From Bacteroidales bacterium (GTDB lineage: Bacteria > Bacteroidota > Bacteroidia > Bacteroidales > UBA7960), in contig PWJC01000092.1 of the NCBI GenBank assembly GCA_003560165.1, positions 1-53,677 on the forward strand: a stretch of DNA of 53,677 bases. The letters are read 5' to 3'. The first letter of the stretch is position 1, and the number at the start of each line of letters is the position of its first letter. The notes under the pieces are model-generated. The model ran no database searches. It was given only the letters and a program-made list of their open reading frames with translations, and was not told where the DNA came from. Positions 35,761 to 44,299 of this stretch are shown here, piece after piece. The position numbers were made by a program, and so were the translations under genes.

Positions 35761-35840
35761 GGCTGATGGTGTTCTGGAAAATGTAAAGTTAGGAAAAATG
35801 CCGGGCCCGGAATGGGGTGATTGGCGGAACCCGGGGGCGG

Positions 35841-36599
35841 TTACAGCGATTGTTTCAATATCTCGACGGTCTTGTTATAGCCTATCTCAAATACTGCCTC
35901 CGCGCTCGAAATGTCGAGAATGCCATATTTCTCAAGCTTCTCGGGCTCAATATATATATCGCAGTACTCCTTACGGGCTCGGGCGTGATTTCTCATGGTC
36001 AGGTGAAACGCCCGGACGGCAATGGTCTTCAGGCCTCTGACATCGTGCTGGACCCCCACCGGGTTTACGTTGATACCAATGATGGTCTCGCAGCAATCAA
36101 CCAGGGGTTCAACCGGGAAGTTGTTAATAATGCCTCCGTCGAGGTATTGGTAGCCGTTGATCTCTACAGGGGCAAACACAATGGGGATGGAAGAGGAGGC
36201 CTTGATGGCACTGATCAGATCGCCTTTTTCAAAGCGGGTGTATTCGATGGTGTTGATGTTTACCGCATGGATATAGAGGGGGATCTTTAGTTCCTCAAAG
36301 GTTCTGGCAGAAAGGCTTTTGCGCAGGGTTTTTTCAAATCCCGTCATCTTCAGCAATCCGTTTTTAGGGACCATTACCTCCAGCAGCCCGAGCAGGTTTT
36401 TGTCGATAAGGGCCTTCAGCGCATTCTCCGCGCTTTGGTCGTCGGCATAGAGGGCGCCGAAGATGCTGCCTGCGCTGACCCCCGATATGATGTCGGGTTT
36501 GATGTTGTGTTCCTCAAGAGCCTTGATGGCGCCCAGGTGGGCAAACCCCCTTGTGCCGCCTCCGCTAAGCACCAGTCCGTATTTGTACTTCTTACTCAT
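35841..36599 (-). CDS. patatin-like phospholipase
   Basis: A 252-residue protein with the patatin catalytic dyad. The oxyanion loop is [11 protein letters not shown] (13-23). The nucleophile is S42 in GVSAGS, and the aspartate is D154 in YLDGGIINN. It has no signal peptide, so it is a cytosolic lipase or acyl hydrolase, in contrast to the larger secreted or barrel-fused patatins of this phylum. The substrate is unknown. It is transcribed away from the small exported protein at 36721. TAAATTTA at 36625-36632 is a weak -7 box candidate. Confidence 0.88.
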   Translation of the reverse strand: MSKKYKYGLVLSGGGTRGFAHLGAIKALEEHNIKPDIISGVSAGSIFGALYADDQSAENALKALIDKNLLGLLEVMVPKNGLLKMTGFEKTLRKSLSARTFEELKIPLYIHAVNINTIEYTRFEKGDLISAIKASSSIPIVFAPVEINGYQYLDGGIINNFPVEPLVDCCETIIGINVNPVGVQHDVRGLKTIAVRAFHLTMRNHARARKEYCDIYIEPEKLEKYGILDISSAEAVFEIGYNKTVEILKQSL

Positions 36600-36669
36600 G
36601 GTATCGATGGTGTTTCTGACGGGCTAAATTTAAAGATTCGGCAGTTGCTGACCAAATATGGGGTGACTA

Positions 36670-36701
36670 TTTTCACAGGTAAAAAAAAACGCGTATCTTT
36701 G
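36670..36701 (+). promoter_or_regulatory. promoter with a 9-A run in its spacer
   Basis: The -7 box TATCTTTG at 36694-36701 is an exact TAnnTTTG match. TTTT at 36670-36673 lies 20 bases upstream in the -33 position. The spacer contains nine consecutive A (36681-36689). It is 19 bases before the ATG of the exported protein. Confidence 0.65.
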
Positions 36702-36720
36702 AATAAGGTAACACAATCGG

Positions 36721-37377
36721 ATGATGAAGGTTCGCAAACTTTTTCCAGGCATTTTACTGGTACTCTTCCTGGCCATTACAGCTCCTGCTCTGGCACAGGA
36801 TCGCATGTCGACCCTCAGGCAAGGCAGGGAAGCCCTGTTTTCTCCAGCCCCGCGCTTTGCGCTGAATGCCGGCAGCAGCTTCGGCATGTCGGGCGTTTTT
36901 TCCCATCAACTCTCACCCAGTTTGCACTGGGATCTGAGTGAATGGTTCCAACTGGAGGTGGGGACGGTCTTCTCGGTTTCCCGCTGGAACCAGATGCCCC
37001 ATCTCTTCCCCTATTCACCCCAACTACCCGGTGGTGAGCAGATGCTGTCAAATGGGGGTGGGCAATTGCAGGGCACCACAGTCTATGCATTCGGGTCCTA
37101 CCAGGTAAGTCCCAGGCTCAGTCTGAGGGGAGGCAGCTGGATGGAACGCCTCGATATGGATCCCGGCATTCAATCGATGAACCAGATGGCCTTCGAAAAC
37201 AATCCACGTGGGATATTGTTCGGTTTTGATTACCACATCAGCGAGCGCATTCGGTTTGGCGCCGACATCAGTCTGTCGTCCGGCGCTTCTCCCCTCTATC
37301 CCGGTATGTACCATGCCTCTCCTTTTTCGGGAGGATTCCTCAATCCGCTGCCTTTTTACCGGCAGGGAAGGTGGTGA
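36721..37377 (+). CDS. small exported protein, probable beta-barrel
   Basis: A 218-residue protein with a signal peptide ending near ALAQD (residue 25). The mature part alternates short Gly-, Ser- and aromatic-rich strands (FALNAGSSFGMSGVFSHQLSPSL, FQLEVGTVFSVSRW, GTTVYAFGSYQVSPRLSLRGGSW, ILFGFDYHISERIRFGADISL), which is how small outer-membrane barrels look. The C-terminus (PLPFYRQGRW) ends in Trp. I do not recognise a named family. It is a single gene with its own strong promoter and a hairpin terminator about 160 bases downstream. Confidence 0.75.
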   Translation: MMKVRKLFPGILLVLFLAITAPALAQDRMSTLRQGREALFSPAPRFALNAGSSFGMSGVFSHQLSPSLHWDLSEWFQLEVGTVFSVSRWNQMPHLFPYSPQLPGGEQMLSNGGGQLQGTTVYAFGSYQVSPRLSLRGGSWMERLDMDPGIQSMNQMAFENNPRGILFGFDYHISERIRFGADISLSSGASPLYPGMYHASPFSGGFLNPLPFYRQGRW

Positions 37378-37639
37378 GGGTTCTCCGCCAGTGAAAGTAC
37401 CAATAAATCTCTGTTTTTTTGGAGTTGATAAAAAAATGACGTAAATTGTCTGACTGTTGGACAAAGCAGATCTTGCTTTCTGTAGTTTGGATGGTTTTTG
37501 TTACCGGTTAATGTTGTTATTGTTTTGGTGTTAGCATTGTGCATGAGGCGCTGGTTTCAGCGCCTCATGCATTTTCTGCAGGACAGGCCTGACCCGGCAT
37601 CCGGGTGCAAATTCCCGGGAAGGCTCCGGCCCGGGCGGC
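37378..37639. other. 262-base convergent spacer, no gene
   Basis: This spacer lies between the exported protein and the radical SAM gene. It contains a T-rich stretch, a strong hairpin (37540-37571) and a G/C-rich stretch with further short palindromes. I see no open frame with coding character and no exact promoter box. Confidence 0.5.
37540..37575 (+). terminator. 14-bp perfect hairpin terminator
   Basis: The stem TGCATGAGGCGCTG (37540-37553) pairs fully with CAGCGCCTCATGCA (37558-37571) around a GTTT loop, followed by TTTT. It is the strongest hairpin in the window. It most likely ends transcription of the exported-protein gene, although it lies 163 bases past its stop. Confidence 0.8.
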
Positions 37640-38704
37640 TTACTGCATCTGCAGCCGCAGGTTAGTCAGGCCTGCGCGCCGCGCTGTGCTGACCACGTTA
37701 TTGTATTCCGACCTGGTAATATGCCTCGATATCTCCGGGTAGTTGAAGGCCTTGTACATGGGGGTATACTGCGACATGATGTTCAGATAGGTGTTTTTGG
37801 GGAGGTTGTTGGCGATCCACCTGACCACCCTGTCGCTTCTGGCTACATTGCCGGGCATCACCAAATGACGGATCATCAGCCCCTTGTAAATGAGGTTTGT
37901 TTCAGGATCTGTTTCGGCCACCCCCACCTGCCTGTGCATTTCGATCATGGCTTTTTCAGTGACTTCTGGGTAGCAATGGGCTCCCGGGGAATATTTCCCG
38001 GCTGCCTGGGCATCGGCGTATTTGAAGTCGGCCAGGTAGATATCCACCACCCCGTCAAGCAATTCAAGCACATCGGTTTTTTCCCATCCGCAGGTGTTGT
38101 AGACCACAGGCAGGCGCAGGCCCCGGGCTGCCGCCTGGTCAAGGGCAAGCAGGATATGCGGGACGTAGTGCGAGGGAGTCACCAGGTTGATGTTGTGGCA
38201 TCCGTTTCTCTGCAACAGCAGCATCATGTTGGCCAGATGCCCGATGCCGTATGTCCGGCCCTGACCCAGGTGGCTGATTTCATAATTGATGCAGAACACG
38301 CACAACAAGGAGCAGTTGGTGAAGAAGATGGTGCCTGAGCCCCTGCTGCCGACCAGTTCGGCTTCTTCGCCGAAATGGGCACTGGCCGAAGATATTTCCA
38401 GTTCTGCGCTGGCCCTGCAATCGCCCCGCTGCAGGCTGATGCGGTCGGTCCCGCAGTCGCGGGGGCAGAGGTTGCAGCTGCGCATCTTTTCCCACAAGAT
38501 CTCTCCCCGGATCTTGAGTTCCCCTCTTTTGTGCAGGCTCAGGTAATTGGGGGCAGTTTCCATCGGATCGTTTTTTATGCGGGCCTTGTTTTCAGCCAGG
38601 CTGGATGCCGGGTTTCTGCCCTGCAGCAGCATGGCAGGGGCCATTGCCATGGCCGGCAGGGCGGTCAAAGACCTTATAAAGTTTCGCCGGTTCAGTTTTT
38701 GCAT
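37640..38704 (-). CDS. radical SAM protein, PflA-like, with Tat-type N-terminus
   Basis: A 354-residue radical S-adenosylmethionine protein. The 4Fe-4S motif is C131-x3-C135-x2-C138 (TNCSLLCVFC). A second cysteine set, C77, C80, C84 and C96 (CNLCPRDCG, then GDC), matches the auxiliary segment of PflA-like/YjjW-like activases. The N-terminus NRRNFIRSLTALPAMAMAPAMLL is a twin-arginine-like signal with a hydrophobic stretch, unusual for an oxygen-sensitive SAM enzyme. It may be exported folded, membrane-tethered, or the signal may be vestigial. No glycyl radical enzyme partner is adjacent. The substrate is unknown. Confidence 0.87.
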   Translation of the reverse strand: MQKLNRRNFIRSLTALPAMAMAPAMLLQGRNPASSLAENKARIKNDPMETAPNYLSLHKRGELKIRGEILWEKMRSCNLCPRDCGTDRISLQRGDCRASAELEISSASAHFGEEAELVGSRGSGTIFFTNCSLLCVFCINYEISHLGQGRTYGIGHLANMMLLLQRNGCHNINLVTPSHYVPHILLALDQAAARGLRLPVVYNTCGWEKTDVLELLDGVVDIYLADFKYADAQAAGKYSPGAHCYPEVTEKAMIEMHRQVGVAETDPETNLIYKGLMIRHLVMPGNVARSDRVVRWIANNLPKNTYLNIMSQYTPMYKAFNYPEISRHITRSEYNNVVSTARRAGLTNLRLQMQ

Positions 38705-38760
38705 GGCTTAATATAATTGTGAGTGATTTAAGGGGTTGGCCATCAGCCATTGCATGGGTA

Positions 38761-38768
38761 TAAAGATA
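38761..38768 (-). promoter_or_regulatory. possible -7 box for the radical SAM gene
   Basis: The minus strand reads TATCTTTA, one mismatch from TAnnTTTG, 56 bases before the ATG. No -33 element is clear. Confidence 0.3.
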
Positions 38769-38963
38769 GGCATTTGCCTGCAGACAATCAAGACAATCCG
38801 GATGCGACTGATCCGGTGCAGGCAGTTTTTTTGCCATGCCTGCTATTGCAGAATGCCCGTAAATCGGGGTGTGGCCCGGGTGTTTTTGGGAATAAGGGTT
38901 GCACAAGACCGAATAGTTGTTTAAATTTACTTTCGAACCAAACTTAATGAATGGAGGATTGAT

Positions 38964-39977
38964 ATGGCCAATATGACAACAGCCTATATGGGGCTGGAAC
39001 TGAAGAACCCGCTCATTGTCGGGGCATGCAACCTGACCCTGGAGCCCGACTTGTTGAAACGCATGGAAGATGCAGGTGCTGCTGCCATCGTATTCAAGTC
39101 CTTATTCGAGGAACAGATCAACCTGGAAAGCATCCAGATGGAAGAGGAATTGCACGAATACGAAGAACGGCATGCGGAAATGATCAGCTTGTTTCCCAAC
39201 ATCCGCCATGCCGGTCCTGAGGAACACCTGGAGTTGCTGTCCAGGGCCAGCTCTTCGCTCGACATCCCGGTTATCGGCAGCCTGAACTGTGTCAATTCAG
39301 ACACCTGGGCCAACTATGCCGCCGAAATGGAAAAAACGGGCATAGACGCCCTGGAACTGAACTTTTATGCCTCGCCCGATAGTTTTGACAAGAGTTCGCA
39401 GAATCTTGAAAAGGAGCAATTGCAGATCCTCAAAAACGTGAAACAATCGATTAAGATCCCGATTAGCGTGAAACTGAGTTTCTTCTATACCAACCCCCTG
39501 GCTTTGATCCGCCAGATGGATGAGGCCGGTGTTGCCGGCTTTGTTTTATTCAACCGGCTTTTCCAGCCGGACATCGACCTTCGGAAGCAGGACCACCAGT
39601 TTCCCTTTAATTTGAGCCATCCCAATGATTACCGGCTGCCATTGCGTTACGCCGGGATGTTGTATAACGAGATCAAAGGCAGCATTTGCAGCAATACCGG
39701 GATCTTTACCGGTGAAGACATGGTGAAGATGATACTGGCCGGAGCAGATTGTGTGCAGGTTGTGAGCACCCTTTACAAAAACAAGATCCCTCACATCGGG
39801 AAAATGCTGGATGAATTTTCCGGCTGGATGGAAGATACCGGATATGGGAGCGTGGCCGAATTCAGGGGCAAGCTCTCAAAGGACAATGTAAAGGATCCCT
39901 ATGCATACCGCCGCGCACAATATGTCGACTTGCTGATGAAACCCTTCGAGCTGCTCAAAAAATACCCCCAGGTATAG
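38964..39977 (+). CDS. dihydroorotate dehydrogenase-like flavoprotein
   Basis: A 337-residue cytosolic protein with the FMN-binding TIM barrel of the class 1 dihydroorotate dehydrogenase/PreA family (MGLELKNPLIVGACNLT at the start, then IPVIGSLNC, IPISVKLSFF and GAGADC-like phosphate-binding turns such as LAGADCVQVVSTLYKN). The catalytic loop, normally ELNxSCPN, reads ELNFYASPDS (131-140), so the cysteine/serine base position differs. Such proteins are usually annotated dihydroorotate dehydrogenase-like and may oxidise another substrate. No other pyr gene is near. It converges on ackA. Confidence 0.85.
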   Translation: MANMTTAYMGLELKNPLIVGACNLTLEPDLLKRMEDAGAAAIVFKSLFEEQINLESIQMEEELHEYEERHAEMISLFPNIRHAGPEEHLELLSRASSSLDIPVIGSLNCVNSDTWANYAAEMEKTGIDALELNFYASPDSFDKSSQNLEKEQLQILKNVKQSIKIPISVKLSFFYTNPLALIRQMDEAGVAGFVLFNRLFQPDIDLRKQDHQFPFNLSHPNDYRLPLRYAGMLYNEIKGSICSNTGIFTGEDMVKMILAGADCVQVVSTLYKNKIPHIGKMLDEFSGWMEDTGYGSVAEFRGKLSKDNVKDPYAYRRAQYVDLLMKPFELLKKYPQV

Positions 39978-40076
39978 TTTTGCTGATAATGAAAGGAGCA
40001 TGCGGATTTGCTTCTGTCTTCAACCTTTCCGAAGTCAAAAAAAATGAACGAGTGAAGCCGGCTTGTACTGCAGTCG

Positions 40077-41303
40077 TCAGATCTCTTCGTTGTTGTCGTG
40101 CTGGGCCACGACCCTCAGGGTGTCGTGGGCAATCACCAGTTCCTCGTTGGTGGGAACCACCATGACCTTTACACGGGAGTCATGCCTGGAGATCATCTCG
40201 AGCTTTCCGCGCAAACCGGTGTTTTTCTCTGCATCAAAACTGACACCCAGAAAGTCCATGTCTTTGCAGATGAGCTCCCTGGTTTCCGGACCGTTCTCGC
40301 CCACTCCGCCAGTGAAAATAATCAGGTCGACCCCGCCCATGGCGGCTGCATAGGCACCGATGTATTTCCTGATTCGGTAAACGTACATGTCCAGGGCCAA
40401 CTGAGCCCGCTTATGCCCATTTTCCCAAGCCGCTGTCTCAATATCACGCATATCGTAGGAGACGCCGCTGATGCCCAGCATTCCTGACTTTTTGTTGATC
40501 AGATTGTTCGCCTCATCCACACTGAGGTTTCTCTTGTTCATGATGTAGAGCAAGGCGCCCAGGTCGAGATCGCCGGTACGCGTACCCATGATGAGGCCTT
40601 CGACAGGTGTAAGCCCCATGGAGGTATCTACCGACTTGCCATTGGAAATGGCTGCAATGGAGGCCCCATTGCCCAGGTGGCAGGTGATGGCCTTTACATG
40701 ATCCTTTCGCAGGAACAAGGCATCGCATGCTTTTTCAAATACATATTTGTGACTGGTCCCGTGGAAGCCGTAGCGCCGTATCCTTTCCTCCTCGTAAAGT
40801 TCATAGGGAAGTCCGTACATATAGGCATGGGGGGGGATGGTCTGATGAAAGGCGGTATCGAAAACAGCCACCTGGGGTACCGAGGGGAGCAGTTTCTCCA
40901 TCGAAACAATGCCTTTAAGGTTGGCCGGGTTGTGCAGAGGCGCCAGATCAATCACCTCTTCGATGTTCTTTTTCACTTCCACGTTGATCAGGGCACTGGC
41001 ACTGAACTTTTCTCCTCCGTGAGCCACCCTGTGACCCACTGCGAGGATGTCGTTTACGCTTTTGATAACCCCGTGGTTGTGGTCAAGCAGGGCTTTAAGA
41101 ATCAAATCGATGCCTGTCTGGTGGTTTTTTACATCCTGGATCAGCATATAAGGCTCCTTGCCTTTGGGCTGGTGCTTTAATTCGCTGTCTTTCAAACCGA
41201 CCCTTTCCAGCAATCCCTTGGCCAGCAACTCGGCATTGTTGGCCATGTCGATCAATTGGTACTTAATGGATGAACTTCCGCAATTGAGAACTAAGATTTT
41301 CAT
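40077..41303 (-). CDS. ackA: acetate kinase
   Basis: A 408-residue cytosolic enzyme, acetyl phosphate + ADP to acetate + ATP. MKILVLNCGSSSIKYQL at the N-terminus, AVFDTAFHQTIPPHAYMYGLP and CHLGNGASIAAISNGKSVDTSMGLTPVEGL are the family signatures. The C-terminal ATP-binding segment (IIFTGGVGENGPETRE) is intact. It follows pta by 59 bases on the same strand, giving the classic substrate-level phosphorylation module and pointing to acetate as an end product. Confidence 0.96.
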   Translation of the reverse strand: MKILVLNCGSSSIKYQLIDMANNAELLAKGLLERVGLKDSELKHQPKGKEPYMLIQDVKNHQTGIDLILKALLDHNHGVIKSVNDILAVGHRVAHGGEKFSASALINVEVKKNIEEVIDLAPLHNPANLKGIVSMEKLLPSVPQVAVFDTAFHQTIPPHAYMYGLPYELYEEERIRRYGFHGTSHKYVFEKACDALFLRKDHVKAITCHLGNGASIAAISNGKSVDTSMGLTPVEGLIMGTRTGDLDLGALLYIMNKRNLSVDEANNLINKKSGMLGISGVSYDMRDIETAAWENGHKRAQLALDMYVYRIRKYIGAYAAAMGGVDLIIFTGGVGENGPETRELICKDMDFLGVSFDAEKNTGLRGKLEMISRHDSRVKVMVVPTNEELVIAHDTLRVVAQHDNNEEI

Positions 41304-41362
41304 TTGTTTGTTTGCGTTAAAAGATTGACGTGATAGTTTGTGTGTTGGCTGATGGTGCCGGC

Positions 41363-42364
41363 TTATTCGCCGGCCGACTGATTGACCGTGATGGCCACCA
41401 GGTTGACAATGTCGTCGACCGAACAGCCCCTCGACAAATCGTTGATCGGGGCGGCCATGCCCTGGAGTACGGGTCCGACCGCTTCGACCCCGGCCAGGCG
41501 CTGAACCAGCTTGTAGGCAATGTTCCCCACTTCCAGACTTGGGAATATAAGCACATTGGCCTTTCCGGCAATGGGGCTGTCGGGGGCCTTGCTCTTGCCG
41601 ATCGATTCAACAATGGCAGCATCTGCCTGTAATTCACCATCGATCTTCAAGCCAGGGTCCATTTCCATAGCCAGCCTGGTTGCCTCAACCACTTTATCGA
41701 CCATCGGGTGACTGGCACTTCCTTTGGTAGAGAAGCTCAGCATGGCCACCCTGGGCTCCACTCCCACGATAGACCGGGTGGTGCGGGCCGTCATCACGGC
41801 AATTTCAGCCAGTTCCCTGGCGGTGGGATCGGGATGCACGGCGCAATCTGCGAATACAAGGATGCCGTTTTCGCCCCAATGCGACTCTTTCATGATCATC
41901 AGAAAGGCCCCCGATACCACACTGATGCCCGGAAGGGTCTTTACGATCTGGAAAGCGGGTCGCAACACATTGCCTGTGGCATTCATGGCACCGGCCACCT
42001 CTCCGTCTGCTGCTCCGTCTTTGATCAGCAATGTGGCCAGGTACAGGGGGTCTTCGACCAGCTCCGCTGCCTCCTCCAACGAAAGGCCTTTGTGCTTCCT
42101 GATCTTGTAAAGCATGTTGGTGTAATGCTCTTTTTCACCGAAATTGGCCGGATCAATGATCCGGGCTTGCTCAATGGCCTTCAGCCCGAGTTTTCCGGCC
42201 TCCTTCATGATGGTCTCTTCATTGCCCAGCAGGATAATATTGGCAATTTTTTCGGAGATGACCACATTGGCCGCTTTGAGGGTTCGCTCTTCGGTGCCCT
42301 CGGGTAAAACGATGGTTTTGTCCTTATTTTTTGCTTTCTGCTTTATGGAATCGAGTAGCTTCAT
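41363..42364 (-). CDS. pta: phosphate acetyltransferase
   Basis: A 333-residue enzyme, acetyl-CoA + phosphate to acetyl phosphate + CoA. The ATG at 42364 ([14 protein letters not shown]) is chosen; the frame continues 19 codons upstream, into the promoter. Motifs [22 protein letters not shown]-like [16 protein letters not shown] and [16 protein letters not shown] are typical of the short, catalytic-only Pta class without the N-terminal regulatory domain. It is the first gene of pta-ackA. A textbook promoter lies at 42419-42449. Confidence 0.95.
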   Translation of the reverse strand: MKLLDSIKQKAKNKDKTIVLPEGTEERTLKAANVVISEKIANIILLGNEETIMKEAGKLGLKAIEQARIIDPANFGEKEHYTNMLYKIRKHKGLSLEEAAELVEDPLYLATLLIKDGAADGEVAGAMNATGNVLRPAFQIVKTLPGISVVSGAFLMIMKESHWGENGILVFADCAVHPDPTARELAEIAVMTARTTRSIVGVEPRVAMLSFSTKGSASHPMVDKVVEATRLAMEMDPGLKIDGELQADAAIVESIGKSKAPDSPIAGKANVLIFPSLEVGNIAYKLVQRLAGVEAVGPVLQGMAAPINDLSRGCSVDDIVNLVAITVNQSAGE

Positions 42365-42418
42365 AGGAAGGGATGATTGGTAAGTTAAAGAGGGATATTG
42401 TTGAATTTCAAAGGTCAA

Positions 42419-42449
42419 CAAAAGTAGGCTTTATTTGAAATTTCGCCAA
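42419..42449 (-). promoter_or_regulatory. promoter of pta-ackA
   Basis: The minus strand shows TTG (42447-42449), 20 bases, then TACTTTTG (42419-42426): both Bacteroidota promoter elements at consensus spacing. It is 54 bases before the pta ATG and the best-formed promoter in the window. Confidence 0.75.
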
Positions 42450-42538
42450 GCGAATTCTGTTATTTTTTAATGGTCAGGGTGGGGGCAGAGGAAAAACTGA
42501 TCGAAATTTTAACAAGGTCCCGACAGGACAAAAACACG

Positions 42539-42546
42539 TAACTTTG
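42539..42546 (+). promoter_or_regulatory. promoter -7 box for DUF4271-hemD
   Basis: TAACTTTG is an exact TAnnTTTG match, 23 bases before the DUF4271 ATG. No -33 TTG is clear. With the pta promoter it forms a divergent pair about 110 bases apart. Confidence 0.55.
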
Positions 42547-42569
42547 CATAAACCCATCTTCTTGCCTGC

Positions 42570-43442
42570 ATGTTTTACAAATCAAGCATCACCGTTCTGA
42601 AACTCTGCCTGACGGCCTTGTTCATTTTGGCAGGGGCTGCCAGCAGCGGAAAGGGCTCCCTGCCACCTCCGTCCCCGGCAGCGGAGCCTGTAAGCATAGA
42701 TGCATCCCCGAATCAGGCCGTGCTTTTTGACAGCCCTCATTTGCTGCCGGTTTCCGGCGACCTGATCCCCGAGTTAAGGCAGCAGGGCCTGGCAGACGAC
42801 TGGATTGTCTGGGCATTCCTGGCCGGATTGTTCATGGTCGCCATCGCACGCTACCTCTTCCCGTTAAAGGTTCGCCAAATCTTGCTGGCTGTTGTGGGAC
42901 TGCGGTTTTTTTACCAGCTTGACAAAGACAGCAGTTTTTTTTTCCAGACTCCTACCTATTTGCTTTTTGCGCATTTTCTGGCCGTGATCTCCCTGCTCGT
43001 GTTTCAGACCCTTCAACAGGGTGAATGGCTTGTCCGGTGGCAGGAGATCCATCCCGGGCTGATCTACCTGATTGTTGTGGGGCTTCTGGCCCTGTCCTAT
43101 GCCCTGAAGGCTGGTTTGCTTTACCTGGTAGCCTGGGTGTTTCAAACAAAAAGAGCCACCTATGTGTATCTTAAAAACGTTTTTGTATTCAACCAGTTTG
43201 CAGGCCTGCTGCTATTGCCGCTGGTATTTTACAATGCTTACAAGCCCTCTGTGCAGGTGTTGATTATGGCTTGGATTCTGCTGGGGGCCATCAATGCCTA
43301 CAAGCTTGGCAGGGGTGCGTTTCTTGGAGGGAGGGAATCCGGTTTTTCGATGTATTACTTATTTTTGTACCTTTGTGCCGTCGAATTGGCACCCTTGCTG
43401 GTATTAGGAAAACTCACTTCGGCCTATTTGCTGGAAACGTAG
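42570..43442 (+). CDS. DUF4271 membrane protein
   Basis: A 290-residue membrane protein. It opens with a signal-like segment (LKLCLTALFILAGAASSG) and a proline-rich stretch, then about seven hydrophobic helices from residue 75 on (WIVWAFLAGLFMVAIARYLF onward). DUF4271 is a Bacteroidota family of unknown function that habitually precedes hemD, as it does here (54-base gap), so the context supports the call. No catalytic motif is visible. Confidence 0.85.
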   Translation: MFYKSSITVLKLCLTALFILAGAASSGKGSLPPPSPAAEPVSIDASPNQAVLFDSPHLLPVSGDLIPELRQQGLADDWIVWAFLAGLFMVAIARYLFPLKVRQILLAVVGLRFFYQLDKDSSFFFQTPTYLLFAHFLAVISLLVFQTLQQGEWLVRWQEIHPGLIYLIVVGLLALSYALKAGLLYLVAWVFQTKRATYVYLKNVFVFNQFAGLLLLPLVFYNAYKPSVQVLIMAWILLGAINAYKLGRGAFLGGRESGFSMYYLFLYLCAVELAPLLVLGKLTSAYLLET

Positions 43443-43483
43443 TATATATCTAGATTATTTGTTATCATAATAACTAAATAAAC

Positions 43484-43499
43484 AGGAGATTCCCCATTG
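43484..43499 (+). promoter_or_regulatory. strong Shine-Dalgarno serving a TTG start
   Basis: AGGAG at 43484-43488 is followed after 8 bases by the TTG at 43497-43499 that opens hemD. Clear Shine-Dalgarno sites are rare in this phylum and elsewhere in this window. Here it decides the start, as no ATG stands near the conserved N-terminus. Confidence 0.65.
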
Positions 43500-44243
43500 A
43501 AAATCAAGCATGTATTGATATCGCAACCACCCCCTGAGAATGACAAATCTCCCTATGCCGATCTGAGTAAGCAATTTAACCTTGAGCTGAGTTTTAAAAA
43601 GTTCATCAAGGTAGAGAGCATAGGGGCTAAGGAATTCAGGAAACAACGCGTCCAGGTACCTGATTATACAGCCATCATTTTTACTTCCAGGCATGCTATC
43701 GACCATTTTTTTGCCCTGTGCGAGGAACTCCGGGTGCAGGTATCGGATCAGTTGAAGTATTTTTGCACATCCGAGGCCATTGCACTTTACCTTCAAAAAT
43801 ACGTGCAGTTCAGGAAGCGAAAGATCTTTTATGGGAAAAATCATTTTGCCGAGTTGCTTGACATGATCAAAAAGCATCGCGATGAAAAGTTCCTGTATCC
43901 CTGCACCGAGAACCACAAGAAAGAGATCCCCCAGTTGCTTCGGCAAAACAAAATACCCTTCACGGCAGCGCCCATGTACCGGTCGGTTCCCGAAGACCTC
44001 ACCGACATCGATATCGATAAATTCCAGATGATAGTCGTTTTCAGCCCTTTTGGCATTCAATCGCTGCGCCAGAATTTTCCTGACTTTGATCAGGGAGATA
44101 CCGTAATTGCCACTTATGGCAAGGCAACGGCAAGGGCTGCTGAGAAGGAAGGGTTCAGGGTGCAGATCCCTGCACCGACCAAAACAGCCCCTTCCATGAT
44201 CATGGCCATTGAAGAGTACCTGTTTGAGGAGGGAAAAAAATAA
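43497..44243 (+). CDS. hemD: uroporphyrinogen-III synthase
   Basis: A 248-residue cytosolic enzyme that closes hydroxymethylbilane into uroporphyrinogen III in haem and corrinoid synthesis. The family is poorly conserved. The call rests on the two-lobed HEM4 pattern (IKHVLISQPPPENDKSPYADL, IIFTSRHAIDHFFALCEEL, VVFSPFGIQSLRQNF, IATYGKATARAAEKEGF) and on its place between DUF4271 and rnpA, a known Bacteroidota arrangement. It starts with TTG behind a good ribosome site. No other haem gene is in the window. Confidence 0.88.
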   Translation: MKIKHVLISQPPPENDKSPYADLSKQFNLELSFKKFIKVESIGAKEFRKQRVQVPDYTAIIFTSRHAIDHFFALCEELRVQVSDQLKYFCTSEAIALYLQKYVQFRKRKIFYGKNHFAELLDMIKKHRDEKFLYPCTENHKKEIPQLLRQNKIPFTAAPMYRSVPEDLTDIDIDKFQMIVVFSPFGIQSLRQNFPDFDQGDTVIATYGKATARAAEKEGFRVQIPAPTKTAPSMIMAIEEYLFEEGKK

Positions 44244-44299
44244 GCCAAAAGTCCTTTTCAGGAGCAACTTCCACAGCATCAACCAGATGAGCTAGCGGG

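Noticed and set aside
37571-37639. G/C-rich stretch with CCCGGG palindromes as a terminator for the radical SAM gene
   Set aside because: The short stems overlap each other and no T run follows on the minus strand, so I could not define a single credible terminator.
40837-40844. Eight-G run opposite ackA as a second slippage site
   Set aside because: Runs of seven or eight G or C occur several times in this window and in conserved genes. They are short enough to be chance, unlike the 12-base run at 18481.
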